From positions 186,001 to 250,000 of the forward strand of contig JADFUC010001074.1 of NCBI GenBank assembly GCA_019722365.1: a DNA stretch of 64,000 bases. The letters run 5' to 3'. The DNA comes from Lithospermum erythrorhizon. Its lineage: Eukaryota > Streptophyta > Magnoliopsida > Boraginales > Boraginaceae. The notes under the pieces are model-generated. The model was not told the origin of the DNA and searched no databases. It saw only the letters and a program-made list of their open reading frames with translations. The translations under genes and the position numbers were made by a program. This document shows, in pieces, positions 12,461 to 24,548 of this stretch. The first letter of the stretch is position 1. Every line of letters begins with the position of its first letter.

Positions 12461-12835
12461 CTAAAAGATGTTTTTGGGTTGAATCGTTTAAGATTTGGCT
12501 TTTAATAGGTATACATAAACAATTATGTATACTTTTAGTAAACTAGTGTTTCCATCTTAAAAATACTCCAAAATAATATATTTTTTAATGCTAATTTGAA
12601 AAACTTGGTCAAATTTATGTGTTGACAAAAAACCAGTTATCTAGGTCATTCAAACAACAGATAAGAGAGGTAGTTGTTTTAGCCTGCAACAGACTTGGAT
12701 ACTTTGTCCCAAATTAACAAATAGCCTGATTATTTCCATACCTAGTTAGTTACCAACTACAGAAAGTAGTTAAAGAAGTATACCAATGACCAAAACGAAC
12801 AAACTAAACCAACAAGAAGCTAAATAGAAGAATCA

Positions 12836-14157
12836 CTAATGAGCTGATGTGCCAGAAGGCAGAGCATGAGTTAAGACAACCAGTAGAAATAAGAAGAGAC
12901 CTGTCTTTTGTTTTGCAAGAGGTGGTTGTACCACCACATGCATGGTAATAACACCGCCAGGAAGGCCACCAACGTGAACTTTGCAATCGCCAAGTGTTTT
13001 TCCATTCTCCAAAACTTTTCCTGCATGTATAAGTTTCATATCGTTCGCTGATTTTGGCACAGATGATTTCCCTGAAAATAGGAAAGATAACTAGTTGATT
13101 ATATAAAAGCAGAAAATGAGAAAATGAGCAGAATTAAAACAATTAACTATGACACGGGAAACTAAAGGACATTTAAGAGAAATACAGAAAGGTTTGTTAC
13201 ACATGTTTTATGGGACTATTTCCGCACATGACTGTTTCATCCAAGTCCACCGTTCAAACATAGTTACTCAAAGAGAAAAGGGGTGATTAGGCATATTTAA
13301 TTAGAATTGGAAACACAACAACTAGACTGCCATAAACTCCAATATACTAAATGACCTAGGTTCTCTCCAACACATTTGGTAATTGACACCACCGTCTGCT
13401 TAATCAAACATTAAGACTATTAAATCAAATAAACTCCGCTGTATATAATAGTAATGTATTTCAGCTACATCCTTGCAATGAAGCACAGTTTCAATTTTTG
13501 AATATTTGTTACTACTTACAAATTAACAAACTTTGAAATATGATAGTCAATCATGACTTGTTTTGCACTCCCTGGAAATATAATACAATCACCACTTCAA
13601 AAAATAGACATCACAATTGAAGAAATGGCATACATAAAAAGGTAATTCCTATATATTTCTATAAGAAAAGAATTATAAACCATGTCATTTCCGTGAATGA
13701 GACAAAGTGATTCAATCTTTAAAACTGAATTAAACTGCATGGATAACCTCTTACACCGAAGACTACTCTCACAAGTAAAGCCTTAGCACACATAACTAAA
13801 ATTTATATTACAGAAATCTTTACTTGACAGAATAATATGAAAGACATTTCACTAGAGAAATGATATATCCCAACCTGATAAGGAACAGAAAAACAGCATT
13901 CCATTGTCTATAATTATTTATAGTTTGAAACAAAAAGAGGATTACATAGGGTTGCAATCATGAATGTGAAATACAAAGCAAAAGTAGAGATAAGAAAGGG
14001 AATACAAGCTGAATGAAGTATAACCTTGAGGCCACTCAGCAACGAGTCTTTGCTTAAGAGCCGTGACTGTAGTAGTTGGTGCATAAGTACCATGACCAAT
14101 ATCTGTACCATCGTAGATTCTGAACTTGAGTTCAACCAAATTATCTCCTTCAGCCAT
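12836..14157 (-). CDS. Membrane-anchored ubiquitin-fold protein (MUB), 2 coding exons
   Basis: Model: complement(join(12836..13071, 14025..14157)), 122 aa. MUB proteins are small ubiquitin-like proteins held at the plasma membrane by C-terminal prenylation; they bind E2 ubiquitin-conjugating enzymes there. Exon 1 encodes MAEGDNLVELKFRIYDGTDI and continues to AEWPQ; exon 2 resumes GKSSVPKSANDMKLIHAGKV and runs through LENGKTL, GGLPGGVITMHVVVQPP. These are the family's hallmark segments, and the length fits (usually about 115-124 aa). The intron is phase 1 with GT/AG ends (caag|gttata, ttttcag|gg). The start is the ATG at 14157; the short in-frame extension upstream lacks an ATG. The C-terminus is odd: after AKQKT the frame reads a hydrophobic tail ending GTSAH with no CaaX cysteine. 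Another frame at 12859-12876 reads LNSCS, which resembles the expected tail. Confidence 0.85.
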
Positions 14158-14222
14158 ATTAAGAATTCTCCAAATGGCAGCAAACCTCAATATAATGACA
14201 ATTCACTAGTCTTCTCAATTAC

Positions 14223-15265
14223 CTGCATTATGCATGAATAATTATTTAATCTTTCACAAATCCATCCATTAGAAAAATGAACATTCTCCTAATGAGAACT
14301 GTCATCATGCGAACTAACAATTCAATCCTTTTGATACAACTCTATAAATTCAATTATTATCTGGCTCTTGGAGATAATTAAATAAATCAAAATGGCTCAT
14401 TTCACTATTAATGCTTCTTATCGATTGTGAAGTTGTAGAAACGCTTTGTATTTCATGTTGGATCAGCCTCCCTGTACTACAGGGGTAAGGTCACCTACCA
14501 CCCCCCCCTGCTCGCGGAAGTCTCTTAGAGCGCATTGGGACATGGTATATGTAACAAGTATATCCTTCTGATCCAACATCAATACATTATATTTATCCCA
14601 TCCTTGATCTATTGAAATTAATCAAAATGGCTCATACACTTCCAACGCTTCTTATAAATTGTGAAGTAGTAGATAGTGTGTGCACTTGGGTCGGTCGGAA
14701 GCTTGACCTCCACTATTTCCACGGGGTAAGATTGCGTGTTACTAGCCCCCCCCTCCCCAATATACCCGTTTAGAGGGAGCCTCATCAGAGGCACTGGGGC
14801 ATTTGGTGTTGTATCCTATGATTCCCATCCTTAATCCCAATCAATACACAAAATTTCAAAACACGACAGCTGAACATTTGAATTGCTACAGAGAAAATCG
14901 AATAACAAATTCACATGATCATCGTCGATCAGACAATAACCTACCAAATTTATTCTGCACAATATGAATTGCACTACAATTAACAAAACCAACACTTCCA
15001 GTAAATAAATTACACAAATTCAATCAAACCCTAACCAAAATCATTTCACATCAAAATCATGACTGTAACCTCAAATTTGTCAAATAATTTCCACAATTAT
15101 ATCAGTCATCAATCTAGTTTCACTTCAACATATTAACTCAATAAAACCAACATATAATTAACACATATAAAATCCCAGAAAACAATCTCAATAATTTTCA
15201 ATAAAGAATTAAATAAAATAAAAAATTCATTAATATAATAAATTTACGCAATTGAAAATAATTAC
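14223..15265 (-). other. Probable 5'-UTR intron of the MUB gene
   Basis: On the minus strand a donor atgag|gtaatt at 15266/15265 and an acceptor aatgcag|gt at 14224/14223 bound about 1.04 kb of AT-rich noncoding DNA, leaving a 5' leader with no ATG before 14157. A leader intron is inferred, not shown. It contains the duplicated SINE-like units at 14385-14850. Confidence 0.45.
14385..14850 (+). repeat. Tandem duplication of a 235 bp unit carrying a SINE-like segment
   Basis: Two units start at 14385 and 14620 with aatcaaaatggctcat, followed in each by a 'gcttctta...attgtgaag.(t/a)gtaga' segment. Each then carries a C-rich core: caggggtaaggtcacctacc with a run of C in unit 1, and cggggtaagattgcgtgtta with a run of C in unit 2. 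This core resembles the 3' part of the widespread plant TS-type tRNA-derived SINEs (ac.gggtaag.t.tgcgta....ccc.cccc), ending in a gttgtatcc-like tail. The SINE assignment is from memory of that consensus. Confidence 0.5.
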
Positions 15266-15266
15266 C

Positions 15267-15360
15267 TCATCTAGATTCAACTCAATTTCGAATATTTTTA
15301 GAAACGTGATAACGATCTTAGGGTTTGGAGAGAGAGAGAGAGAGAGAGAGAGACGCTTTG
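15267..15360 (-). promoter_or_regulatory. MUB 5' leader with (GA)n/(CT)n tract and telo-box-like motif
   Basis: On the minus strand the leader reads a (CT)n run (plus-strand GA run at about 15329-15352) directly followed by aaaccctaa, a telo-box-like motif common near the start of plant growth and translation genes, then about 60 bp to the presumed leader donor site. CT-rich leaders just downstream of plant start sites are common. No convincing TATA box was identified. Confidence 0.45.
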
Positions 15361-15779
15361 GTTGTTTGTACGTTGTGCTATCTTTGTCAATTCTTTTGAT
15401 TTTTATTTGTCATTTTGATTTTTCATTGCACCTAATTTAATTGTGATTAAAAGTTGTGGGTTATTGAGCAAATGAAATGATGAATCTTAATATCAATTGA
15501 TGATATAATAAAGTGCAAGATTGACCAATTAATTATTTATATTATACCATGAAATGAAGGTTTAATGTGAAACTATGACCATATATAAATTGACAATTGT
15601 AAAGGCAGTGATAAATTTTGTATTTTTGCATTCTATTCTCTCATGCCGAATTAAGCTTGAGGTTTGAGTTTTAAAATTTTAAATTAATATGACGATTTGA
15701 CTAATTTTATACGAAATATCCAAAATATCCTTAAAAGAAATCTAAAAATATACTGTCCATCTAACAATGAACATATTTT
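15361..15779. other. AT-rich upstream region of the MUB gene
   Basis: Presumed promoter side of the minus-strand MUB gene. No recognisable gene or repeat; ends where the CG-rich minisatellite begins. Confidence 0.4.
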
Positions 15780-16500
15780 GTGAAAATATCAATTTTAGTA
15801 GGTTCGCAGGAAAATATATTTCGACCGAAACCATATTTCGCTTGTAGTTTAAATGCACGAGCTATATTTTCGATCCGTTTCGACCGGGACCATATTTTCG
15901 GCCGTTTGACCAGGACCTTATTTTCGGACCGTTTAGGCTTCGGGGCCGTATTTTCGCTTGGATTTGACCGGACCATATTTTATGCGTTTTGTCTGAGGAG
16001 AATATTTTCGGCCCGTTTCTCCCATTAACATTTTTTCGCCCGATTCGACCCTCGGCCACATTTGCGGCCCGTTTTTTGCCGGGACCAAATTTTACGCGTT
16101 CGACCACAGAGGCCTTATATTCTTTAAATGGGGCCGTATTTTTGCCCGTTTCGACGGCCAGTATTTTCGGCCGTTTCGACCCGGTCCATATTTTTGGGCG
16201 AAATATTTTTAAGCCGTTTTCGGCAGGGATAGCATTTTAAGCGTTAAAGGTAATATTTTCGGCCCGATTGATACAAACCATATTTTACGATTTTGACCGG
16301 GACCATATTTTGACTGTTCGACGAGGTAATATTTTAAATACGTTTGACATACATTACCGTATTTTCGATTAGTTTAAATAGCTGAGTATATTTCGGCCCG
16401 TTCGACCAGGCCATATTTTCGGCCCATTTCGACCAAGGACCATATTTTCGGACGTTTCCGACGGGACCATATTTAAACCGTTTCACCGGACCGAAAATAT
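15780..16500. repeat. CG-rich degenerate minisatellite, unit about 26-31 bp
   Basis: Some 25 loosely conserved units of the form ccatattttcggcccgtttc followed by gaccggga. Spacing between successive 'tattttcgg' cores is about 26-31 bp. The block stands out from its AT-rich flanks by its many CG dinucleotides. The long frames running through it on both strands (repeats of FGRF, RPKI and similar) arise because the units lack stop codons; they do not match any protein. The right end closes with an inverted half unit, ccgaaaatatggt, at about 16493-16505. Confidence 0.85.
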
Positions 16501-16519
16501 GGTGAAAGCTTGGGCAATA

Positions 16520-18228
16520 TCAGTCGAGACAACAGTATGGTCCCCGAGATAAGTTGGTTATTAATTTTAAATTTGTAGGGGTGGAATGAAGTTCATTAAT
16601 ATAAGTACTTGGCCTTAAATATTGGCAAAAAAACAAACCTTGATTAATTTGAAATGGAAGGTATTTTTTACGGAATATTTTGCATTATATGAAAACATCA
16701 TTTTATACTTGATTCGAAATTATTGAATTGTGTCTTTTAATCTAAAAGGCGGCATTGGTCGACAACGGTTTTGTTTTTACTTTGAAATGATGATATCATC
16801 ATTATTTTTGTTTGCATATTTCATCAAATCCATGTTACCACTTGAAACCCACAAAATGGATATGAAATGAATAAACTTGACGTAACCCTCCAAATGCAAT
16901 AAATAATAATTCTTCAAGAGATCCCAAACCAAAGACCTCTTATAGAAGGTTTTATCGTAATCTTTCGTAAACCAAGATATACACATATGACAACTCCAAT
17001 TAGATTTTGGAATTACTTTAATTTGATTAAATCAAGCAAACAGATTAACATTTTAAATTGCACTAAATTCAAGTTCAATATTAAATCCAAATAATAAGAT
17101 ATGCTAACTTAGTTTACCTTTAACGAATTGCTTCATTTCACTAATAAACGTGTGTTTAGTGCAATTAGTGATACTTTATTTGTTTGATCATTTATTTGAA
17201 GTATCATCACACTCTAATTTTAATTGTCATGTATGAATTGAATAATTTATGCTCCCTTTATTTATTTACCTTTTTTAATGTGATAACTATGTTTATTGGA
17301 CGTGCTCCTTACACAGTTACGCCATTGGCCGTTGGCCCTTTTCGTTTCAGTGCACATTCTTCAAGTGACCCAAAGAGGGCAGCCCAATACGGAGTAGAAG
17401 CCCGTTATGTATGAGTCATTTGGGTCGGACCATTTTCCCTTACGAAATTAGGAATTTCAAATTATATAGGATATGAAATCAAATAAAATTCTAATCTAAG
17501 AAATGAGGGCCTAAACCGGCAATAAACAACTTCGTCTTCCATCCTGAAAATTGAAAAATGCTTGTTGCTTCATCGCTATCTTCACTTGAATATTACACCA
17601 AGCCCATATCATTATTGAAAATTCACCAAATGTGATAGGTATGACCGTCTGGGTGAAACCCAAAAGAGTGGGGTGCATCGAGGCACAAACCTGTAAAGCA
17701 TAAAACAATCAACGGAGATGATTTGAACTAAAACCTCATATTAAGAAGCTCTTACCAGATACTTTTTGATTCCGTTGAAAACATTGACCGAATAAATTAT
17801 GCAATGCATCTCTACATGTCATTACTCGTTTTAGTAAGGTTACGTAAATGTTATATACAACAGATGTATATTAAATATGACACCGCTAAAATGATAGGTG
17901 TAATATCATCGGTCATCCGTAGTCATATACGATGATTTTGTAGATCATTTTTTATATTCTTTGTATATCATTAATAAAAGAACATATGTTGCACGTGTAT
18001 TAAATAAACTGAACTATTGCACAATAATAGGTACTAATACCAATGATTATTTTGTTAGACCATATGCAACAGCGTATTATTTAGTCAAATGAGATACTAA
18101 TAGTTATTATTTGCTCGTTTGAAATTTGTCAATAAAGAGAAGTGAAGTGCAATTATCTAAAATGTTAAGACTCATTATTTTGCATGAGGTGTCATATGTT
18201 ATCCCCCTTTCTATTTCCATAGTACGGA
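16520..18228. other. AT-rich intergenic DNA, no gene seen
   Basis: No frame resembles a known protein. A brief GC-richer patch at 17295-17435 (around ggcagcccaatacggagtag) may be a repeat edge but cannot be assigned. Confidence 0.4.
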
Positions 18229-18229
18229 A

Positions 18230-18402
18230 TACTCTCTCCATCGCAATTGATAGAATTTTTTGTCTTTTTTTTGAAAATCTTTAATTGGTTCTCATTTAAT
18301 TCAAAAATATGGAGGAAAAACTTGGATTGTGAGGAGAATTTGAATTCTCCTAAATATTTATACCAAATCAAATATCTATATATTTTTGGGATGGAGGAAG
18401 TA
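18230..18402. mobile_element. Stowaway-like MITE, about 173 bp
   Basis: The left end tactctctccatcgcaa and the reverse complement of the right end, tacttcctccatcccaa, form a terminal inverted repeat, with TA next to each end. The interior is AT-rich and noncoding. The end sequence is of the CTCC(C/T)TCCGT type typical of plant Stowaway MITEs. Confidence 0.55.
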
Positions 18403-18990
18403 TTATTTATGATATCCTTTCTTATTTTATTTTACATGTACATTTTTCTTAAACTATTTTAATTATTTAAAATATCAACTTCATACTATATTATAATTTA
18501 AAGAACTTTAAATATTTTCTATAATAATTCCAGCAAATGAGGCCCTCTTCCATTTGAGTCATCACTTATACTACTTCCTCCGTTCCTTAATAATATATTA
18601 TTGAAAATATAAAATTATTTCTCATGTGAACTCTACTTTGATAATAAATATTCATCAAAATATTTATAATAATAATAACAATAATATTAAATATTGAAAA
18701 TAAAATTTAAAATGAAATAAAAGTACAATAATAAAATTCTTGTGCTTAATATTGATAATAATATTTAGTAAAATAAAATTATAAATTTAATTAAATAAAA
18801 ATATTTTTTAAGAAGAAATATAATTATTACATTATTAATAAATAATCAATATTAAAAATTATGAGAGATAATATTTATAGTATGGTATATATGTTATTGA
18901 GTTGGAAATTTGGAATATGGAATAGATTGTAGGATCCAAATAAGACATCAATAAGACTCTATTGGAAAAGACATATATTTGTGATTGTTA
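18403..18990. other. AT-rich DNA with a MITE end
   Basis: At about 18571 the phrase acttcctccgttccttaata matches a plant MITE terminus, followed by about 330 bp of very AT-rich sequence. No matching opposite terminus was found, so this may be a truncated element. No gene. Confidence 0.35.
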
Positions 18991-19215
18991 TTTTTTTTAT
19001 AAATTAGCGATGAAGAGTGCATAGTATTCCAAATTACGAATACAGATATTGAGTATTACAAATAAATAATACATAAAATTTCCTAGCAAAGGCCCAACTT
19101 TAGAGTAAGTACTTCTGAATAAAATAAGCATGTCTTACGTCGAAGGATTGAACCCGAGACCTCGCTTGTGGAAGGTTGGTGTTGGTGTTTTTATATTCGA
19201 ATATAACTAGTTCTA
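18991..19215 (-). mobile_element. Probable tRNA-derived SINE (minus strand)
   Basis: Read on the minus strand there is a B-box-like gggttcaatcc (plus 19145-19155), and the sequence ends at 18991 with tcatcgctaatttataaaaa, an A-rich tail. The same 3' terminal phrase (ttataaattagcgatgaa on plus) occurs at 37980, suggesting a family. The A box is not clear, so this is a tentative call. Confidence 0.4.
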
Positions 19216-22200
19216 AAGCTGACGGATCACGAATCTCGGATACTGCGGTATACAAAATAATAAATACTCCGATTCACAGTATATCATTTCTTTTTGGAAT
19301 ATTTTATTGGAGTGGACGTGGATGAAATTTCATATACCAGTAGGGTATCTCGAATGTCGCCTTGTGAGTTACTAGAAGAGCTCTCCGTGATTTTCTTAGA
19401 GCGATTAAAGTGAAAGCTAGAAACGATAAATGGAATATAAAATATTTATCTTTCCAAATGGGAGGCGGCGAGAATGAGTGAGGAGATAAGAGGAATTACC
19501 AGCTTGAAAAGTCGGGGTATGAGCAACTAATTGTGAAGGGGTGATGCTGCTTTATATATGCAAGCGAGCGAGTTTAAGGAGAAAAAATCTCCTCGAACAC
19601 CATCCCGGCTACTCAGCTATGACTCACATGTCCCGAGTCGATTTTTCGCAGTGTTTTTAACCGTGTTTGGCTTTAAACCCCAAAAGTTATAATACATATT
19701 ATTATTAGTTCGGTTCTTGTTTGTGTGTGACTCTTAGGGCCCGGATCGGCTTGATATATGATATATTGAAGCTTGATATTAGCAGATTATAAATGCTTAA
19801 TATATAAATTGTAAATGGGACCATAGTAACTATCATAACCTCCCAATGTCGTATCAATAAATCCTAAATTGTAATTGTCTAACAATTAGTATATGTTGAA
19901 CTTATAGTGTTGAATGTATAAATCGGTTGTAAATTTAAATTGTTCGGCGGATATTTTATGAGATCCCAATATATGCTTGGATTCATGGGGTGGGTTAGTG
20001 CCATCAAACTATTGAGTCAATGATATTTGTTAATGTTATTTTATTATATAAAAGATAGAAGATGTGATATGAAAGAGAAAATAAGTGAAAATATACATAG
20101 CCTTAAAAGAAAATGTTGAAGGTGTATATGTCACCCTCAAACTCGTTATTCCTCTATGACCATTGACCATGAAGTGAAATCAATCTTAAGATGCCAAGGC
20201 GGCTCATTAATTGATTTGAGAATATCCAAAAAGCCTTGGAGACGAGGGATGGATAATTGAAGCATAACCCAAAAGGTTGGATAATGACTTTGCTCCGACA
20301 TATACTTCTTACGCTAGCATCATTCTTTATTCTCTTCCTCATTTGATAACTTTTATTATTAAAGTATACTCCCCAACAAATTTTATATAGTTTAACACTT
20401 CTTTATATGAGTTTCTATATAAAACCATGAATTTCTTTATATTTTTTATTGTAATAAATATGAATTTTTAATAAATTTTAATAATATTATTTTCTTATGT
20501 CTTTCATAATATGTGTGATAAAACAAGTTATTTATTGTGAAAACTAATAAGTTTAACCTCATAAAGCAAAAAAGGTCCATTAAACTGATTGGAGCCTCGA
20601 AGGATACATACATTTAATTTGATTTTTCATAATCGAATTGGAATCAATATTTTCACTAATATAACTTCAATTGAAATTATAATTATTGTACAAATAATAT
20701 AATAATTTATATAAAAGGTTTTTGATTTATATATATTCATCAAATATTATTTGATATATATATGGTTATTCTATCTAATATTTAAATATAACCATTTCTA
20801 AATGAAGTATACTCATCGAAAATAGCTTTCTTGTGTTTAGTCTTGAAGTAGAAGTTGCTTCATGCGGTCTAGACAAATGAGTAATGACGATGATGCTCAT
20901 AATTCAAGGGAGAATGACGCCACGTGAATGTGATTGTCCAATACCAATAAGTGATAAAAATGATCAATTTTATTTTTTAATTGAACAAAATTAACAAATT
21001 TTGTAATTTTAATTGATAGAAATAACTTTGGTCTCAATAAAATTATCATATGTCAATGTTATAAACTATATTAAAAAAATGCTATCCACTGATATATTTT
21101 CATCAAATATTATAAGCAATAAATTTAACACTGTTTGAATTCAAAACTTAAATTTTTTAGAGTTGGAGCTAGGGAGTACTTTAAATAGCTTTTTATATTT
21201 CGGAATTTAATAATTATGTGAAAACTTGTTTGATGATTTGCGTCTTCGTTTGAGAATTGAAACGAAAGCTTGACCATTTTTTTTAAATATTTCATGAATA
21301 TTAATCTGGTATTACTGAATATTATTAAAAGTAATATCATTAAAATGTAGTTAGTCAAAATACTTTATCAAAATAAAAAACTTTAATTAAAAGCACTCGG
21401 TACCTTTTATCCCAATATTACTAAGTATGTACTTCATGCACTTAAAAGTGGATATATATATTATTTGGACATGATCAAATAATCAATTTGAAAGTTATAG
21501 TAAAATAGTATCCGTTTAAACAACTAATTCATAAGATAAAATGAGGAATAAAGAATTTTTATTTGCTAATGAGTTGTTATAAATTATTTAAGATAAGAAA
21601 TTGAGATCTTGAGATCTAGAAGTTTGGATTTATGTCTACAAAAAACCATATTTTTCTTCCCGAATATCTTCATTTTCACTTATATATTGCTCTAATTCCA
21701 TACCAAGCAAAAACCCATTAAATGGAATTAAAAAATGTAAATTATGAAATATTTTCAAAGGAAAAACAACAATTAAAGAAACCCATAGTCATTAGGTGTT
21801 TCAACTTTCAAGTCAATCTTTTTCTCAGGTACTCCGTAATTTCTAATAACTTAGGTTAAAAGATCAAATGAGTTTGTTGATGTTTGGTAGGATAAACTCG
21901 AACTTGGTCAAAATAGCAACTCAATTTATTGTTGAATTCTCCAATTTACCATTCCAATGTAATTCAATCAATGGGCATCCTTTTAAGAGTGGGTCCATGA
22001 ATTCGGTGTGCTAGACAAGTGGGTATTTGCCTATCTATTACTATGAAACAGCTCAACTCCTCAGTCTGTTTTGCGAGTTACAACTTGTACTCTCCATTTC
22101 TCCATCACGCGTATAGGATAGATACGAGTAAACAGGTTAAGGGTGAGCGAGTGATTTTGTGATCATAAATTCATGAGTTTGATTCGCTCTTTTGATCACT

Positions 22201-22555
22201 TTTATCGTTAATACATCGTATGAAATTTTATGCAGACTGATTTGATTAAGCGGTGAATTTTGTGATGTGGTCGTGGTCGATTCGCGTCTTATTTCGATAA
22301 ATAATGAATTCACGGATAAGTTATAAAATAAACAACTTCGGACAAGAAGTACAACACTACAATTTTATACGTAATATACTTTTGGCCTACTTTAAATATT
22401 TCAAGACCAAAAAGATACTTCAAATTGTCCTATGTCGTCACAAATTGGAATAGATGGAATTCCGTATATCTCAAGATATATGCAAAATTTAACCCATAAT
22501 TTATTTTTTGAACAAAATTTTGTAAAAATGATATCGCTCGTTTTAAGTAGCGCAT
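19216..22555. other. AT-rich intergenic DNA, no gene seen
   Basis: No protein-like frame. At 22140-22330 a segment containing gagtttgattcgctctt is B-box-like and could be another SINE relic, but no A box or tail was found. A short moderately GC-rich patch at 19440-19680 has no recognisable content. Confidence 0.4.
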
Positions 22556-22559
22556 TTGT

Positions 22560-22790
22560 CTAATCGCCGGCAGCAGAGGAGAATAAAGGCGGGATGTCTT
22601 CGCCGAGGCTAGAGAACTGCAGCGGTAGTCTTACGAGAATAATGGGTAGCAGCTCGCACAGGAACGTCACGGCAAATGCGAGCTGACTGAGAGGTTCGAA
22701 CCCGTGTCGATGTGAGAGGCGTATTACTCGTAAGCGAGTATCGGATTGGGATGTCTTGGACAATTTGAAGAAAAATTTTGTAATAAAGAA
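22560..22790. other. GC-richer island of unknown origin
   Basis: About 230 bp with clearly higher GC content than the surrounding DNA. It contains gaggttcgaacccgtgtcg (a tRNA B-box-like and partly palindromic phrase) and a hairpin ttactcg-taa-gcgagta. No protein match in either strand. It could be a piece of an LTR or a SINE. Confidence 0.4.
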
Positions 22791-24548
22791 AGATGTGGAA
22801 CTCTTCTTTTAGACTACCCACAATAAATCAATAATGCATATGTGAGGGAGTATTATTAGGGAATATTTTTCTGCAACAGACTATATTTAAAAGGTATTAC
22901 TGATTTATATTTTCAATGAAGTTATTCAATAAATTCCTTGTATATCCTTAGGAAGGTGCACAGTGGAAGATAAAGTGTCACAACTCACAATGCACATTGT
23001 GATTACCACAAAACCGCATTTTTTTTTCTTTTCCTTTTTTTAACTCATATTTTTATTATAATTAAACAATAAATTACACCAAATATTTTTACTTTTTGTA
23101 AAGTACATATAGGCAGATAGCGAGTAGGTTAATTACTCCTATAATACATCAATCCCTTGTATTTTCTTTTTATGTTTGGACTAAAATAAGGAGGCAGTTT
23201 AAATTCGAATGGAGGCGCTTGTTTGAATGATGAAATTAGTTTTGTTTAAATAAAATGGAACCTTATATTAAATTAAAAAAACGCTAAGTAAAAGAAAACT
23301 GGCTAATGAAAAAGTGTGGGAACATGCGTGCAGACAGAGATAGATCTTTGAAAACGAGGTTTTTCGAATAAGCCAATTCATTTAGAATTACATGGGTAAA
23401 AAGCAAAGAAAACGCCCAAGCCAAAAATAAAAATAAATGGCTTCACAGCCAAAAAGAATAGTGGTAAGAAGACTTCGGTAACACATATTAATGCTTTTTC
23501 TTGTATTATATTCTGGAATTATCTTTAGAAGCTTTCCTTCTTACATAATATATAAAATATTAGGAAAACTACCGATTTGAGGTCTGTGCGGGCCGTTTGA
23601 GCGCCCTTAAAACGAACTGAAAATAAGCTTGGGGTTAGTGTATTTTAACATTTAATTTGAGCATTTTGAGGGTTGAACTAAATTTGTCAATTGTTGGAAG
23701 ATGGGTAATTAAATGAGGTATTTTAAAAATTAAATGATGAATTAATAAATAAATTTGAATTATCTAGCGTTATCAAAAGTAACAGATACGGAGTAAAAGT
23801 TATTCAAAGATAAATTTCCTAATTTTTCTCTCTTACAACTCTAATGATCTCCAAACTTTGAGGCGCATAGTCTGATTGAAACAAAAAAACTAATCTACAT
23901 AGACAAGTGACAAGTAAAGATAAGACTTCTCTGAGTCATTATATACTTCATAATTCATATACATTCTCTTACATCATTGTATTAATAGAAAGTAAACAAA
24001 TAATAATAATAATATAATTTACAAAAGTAGTTCTAGACTTTTTAATATTACAGATCAATTGGATGTTCTACACAATGTTTTAGGCGAATGAAATAATACA
24101 AATAAGTCAAAGTAATTACACAAAAATAATTCATATACATTCTCTTACATCATTGTATTTTAATATTTATGATGCATTTATAGTAATCTAAAAATACCAA
24201 AAAATGGAAACAAATTATCATTGCATCACACACAATTTTAATCTCAAAAACTCCATCATTTTATTTCAGAATTAGTTTATGCCATTGAATAGAGATCAAC
24301 AAGAAATAAATAATAGAATCTCAACCTATTCCAAATTTCAATTACCTTGGAAGCAAGTTACAGTTAATTATTAAGTAAAAGAAACCAAACATATAACAAA
24401 TAATTAAGAAAAGCCTAATTTGGCAAAACTAACAACTCCAACCAATCATTTTAATTGACAATAAATTATTATTCAACTAAATATAATATTCATATCAATT
24501 AATTTATATTAAAAAACATTCTCAAAACATTTTTCCTCAATAAAAATA
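22791..24548. other. AT-rich intergenic DNA with a 32 bp direct repeat
   Basis: No gene seen. An exact direct repeat beginning aattcatatacattctctta occurs at 23952 and 24128, 176 bp apart. The rest is low-complexity AT-rich DNA. Confidence 0.45.

Noticed and set aside
15780..16240. Overlapping open frames on both strands encoding FGRF/RPKI-type repeats
   Set aside because: They arise from a stop-free minisatellite unit; both strands are open in the same block and nothing resembles a protein family.
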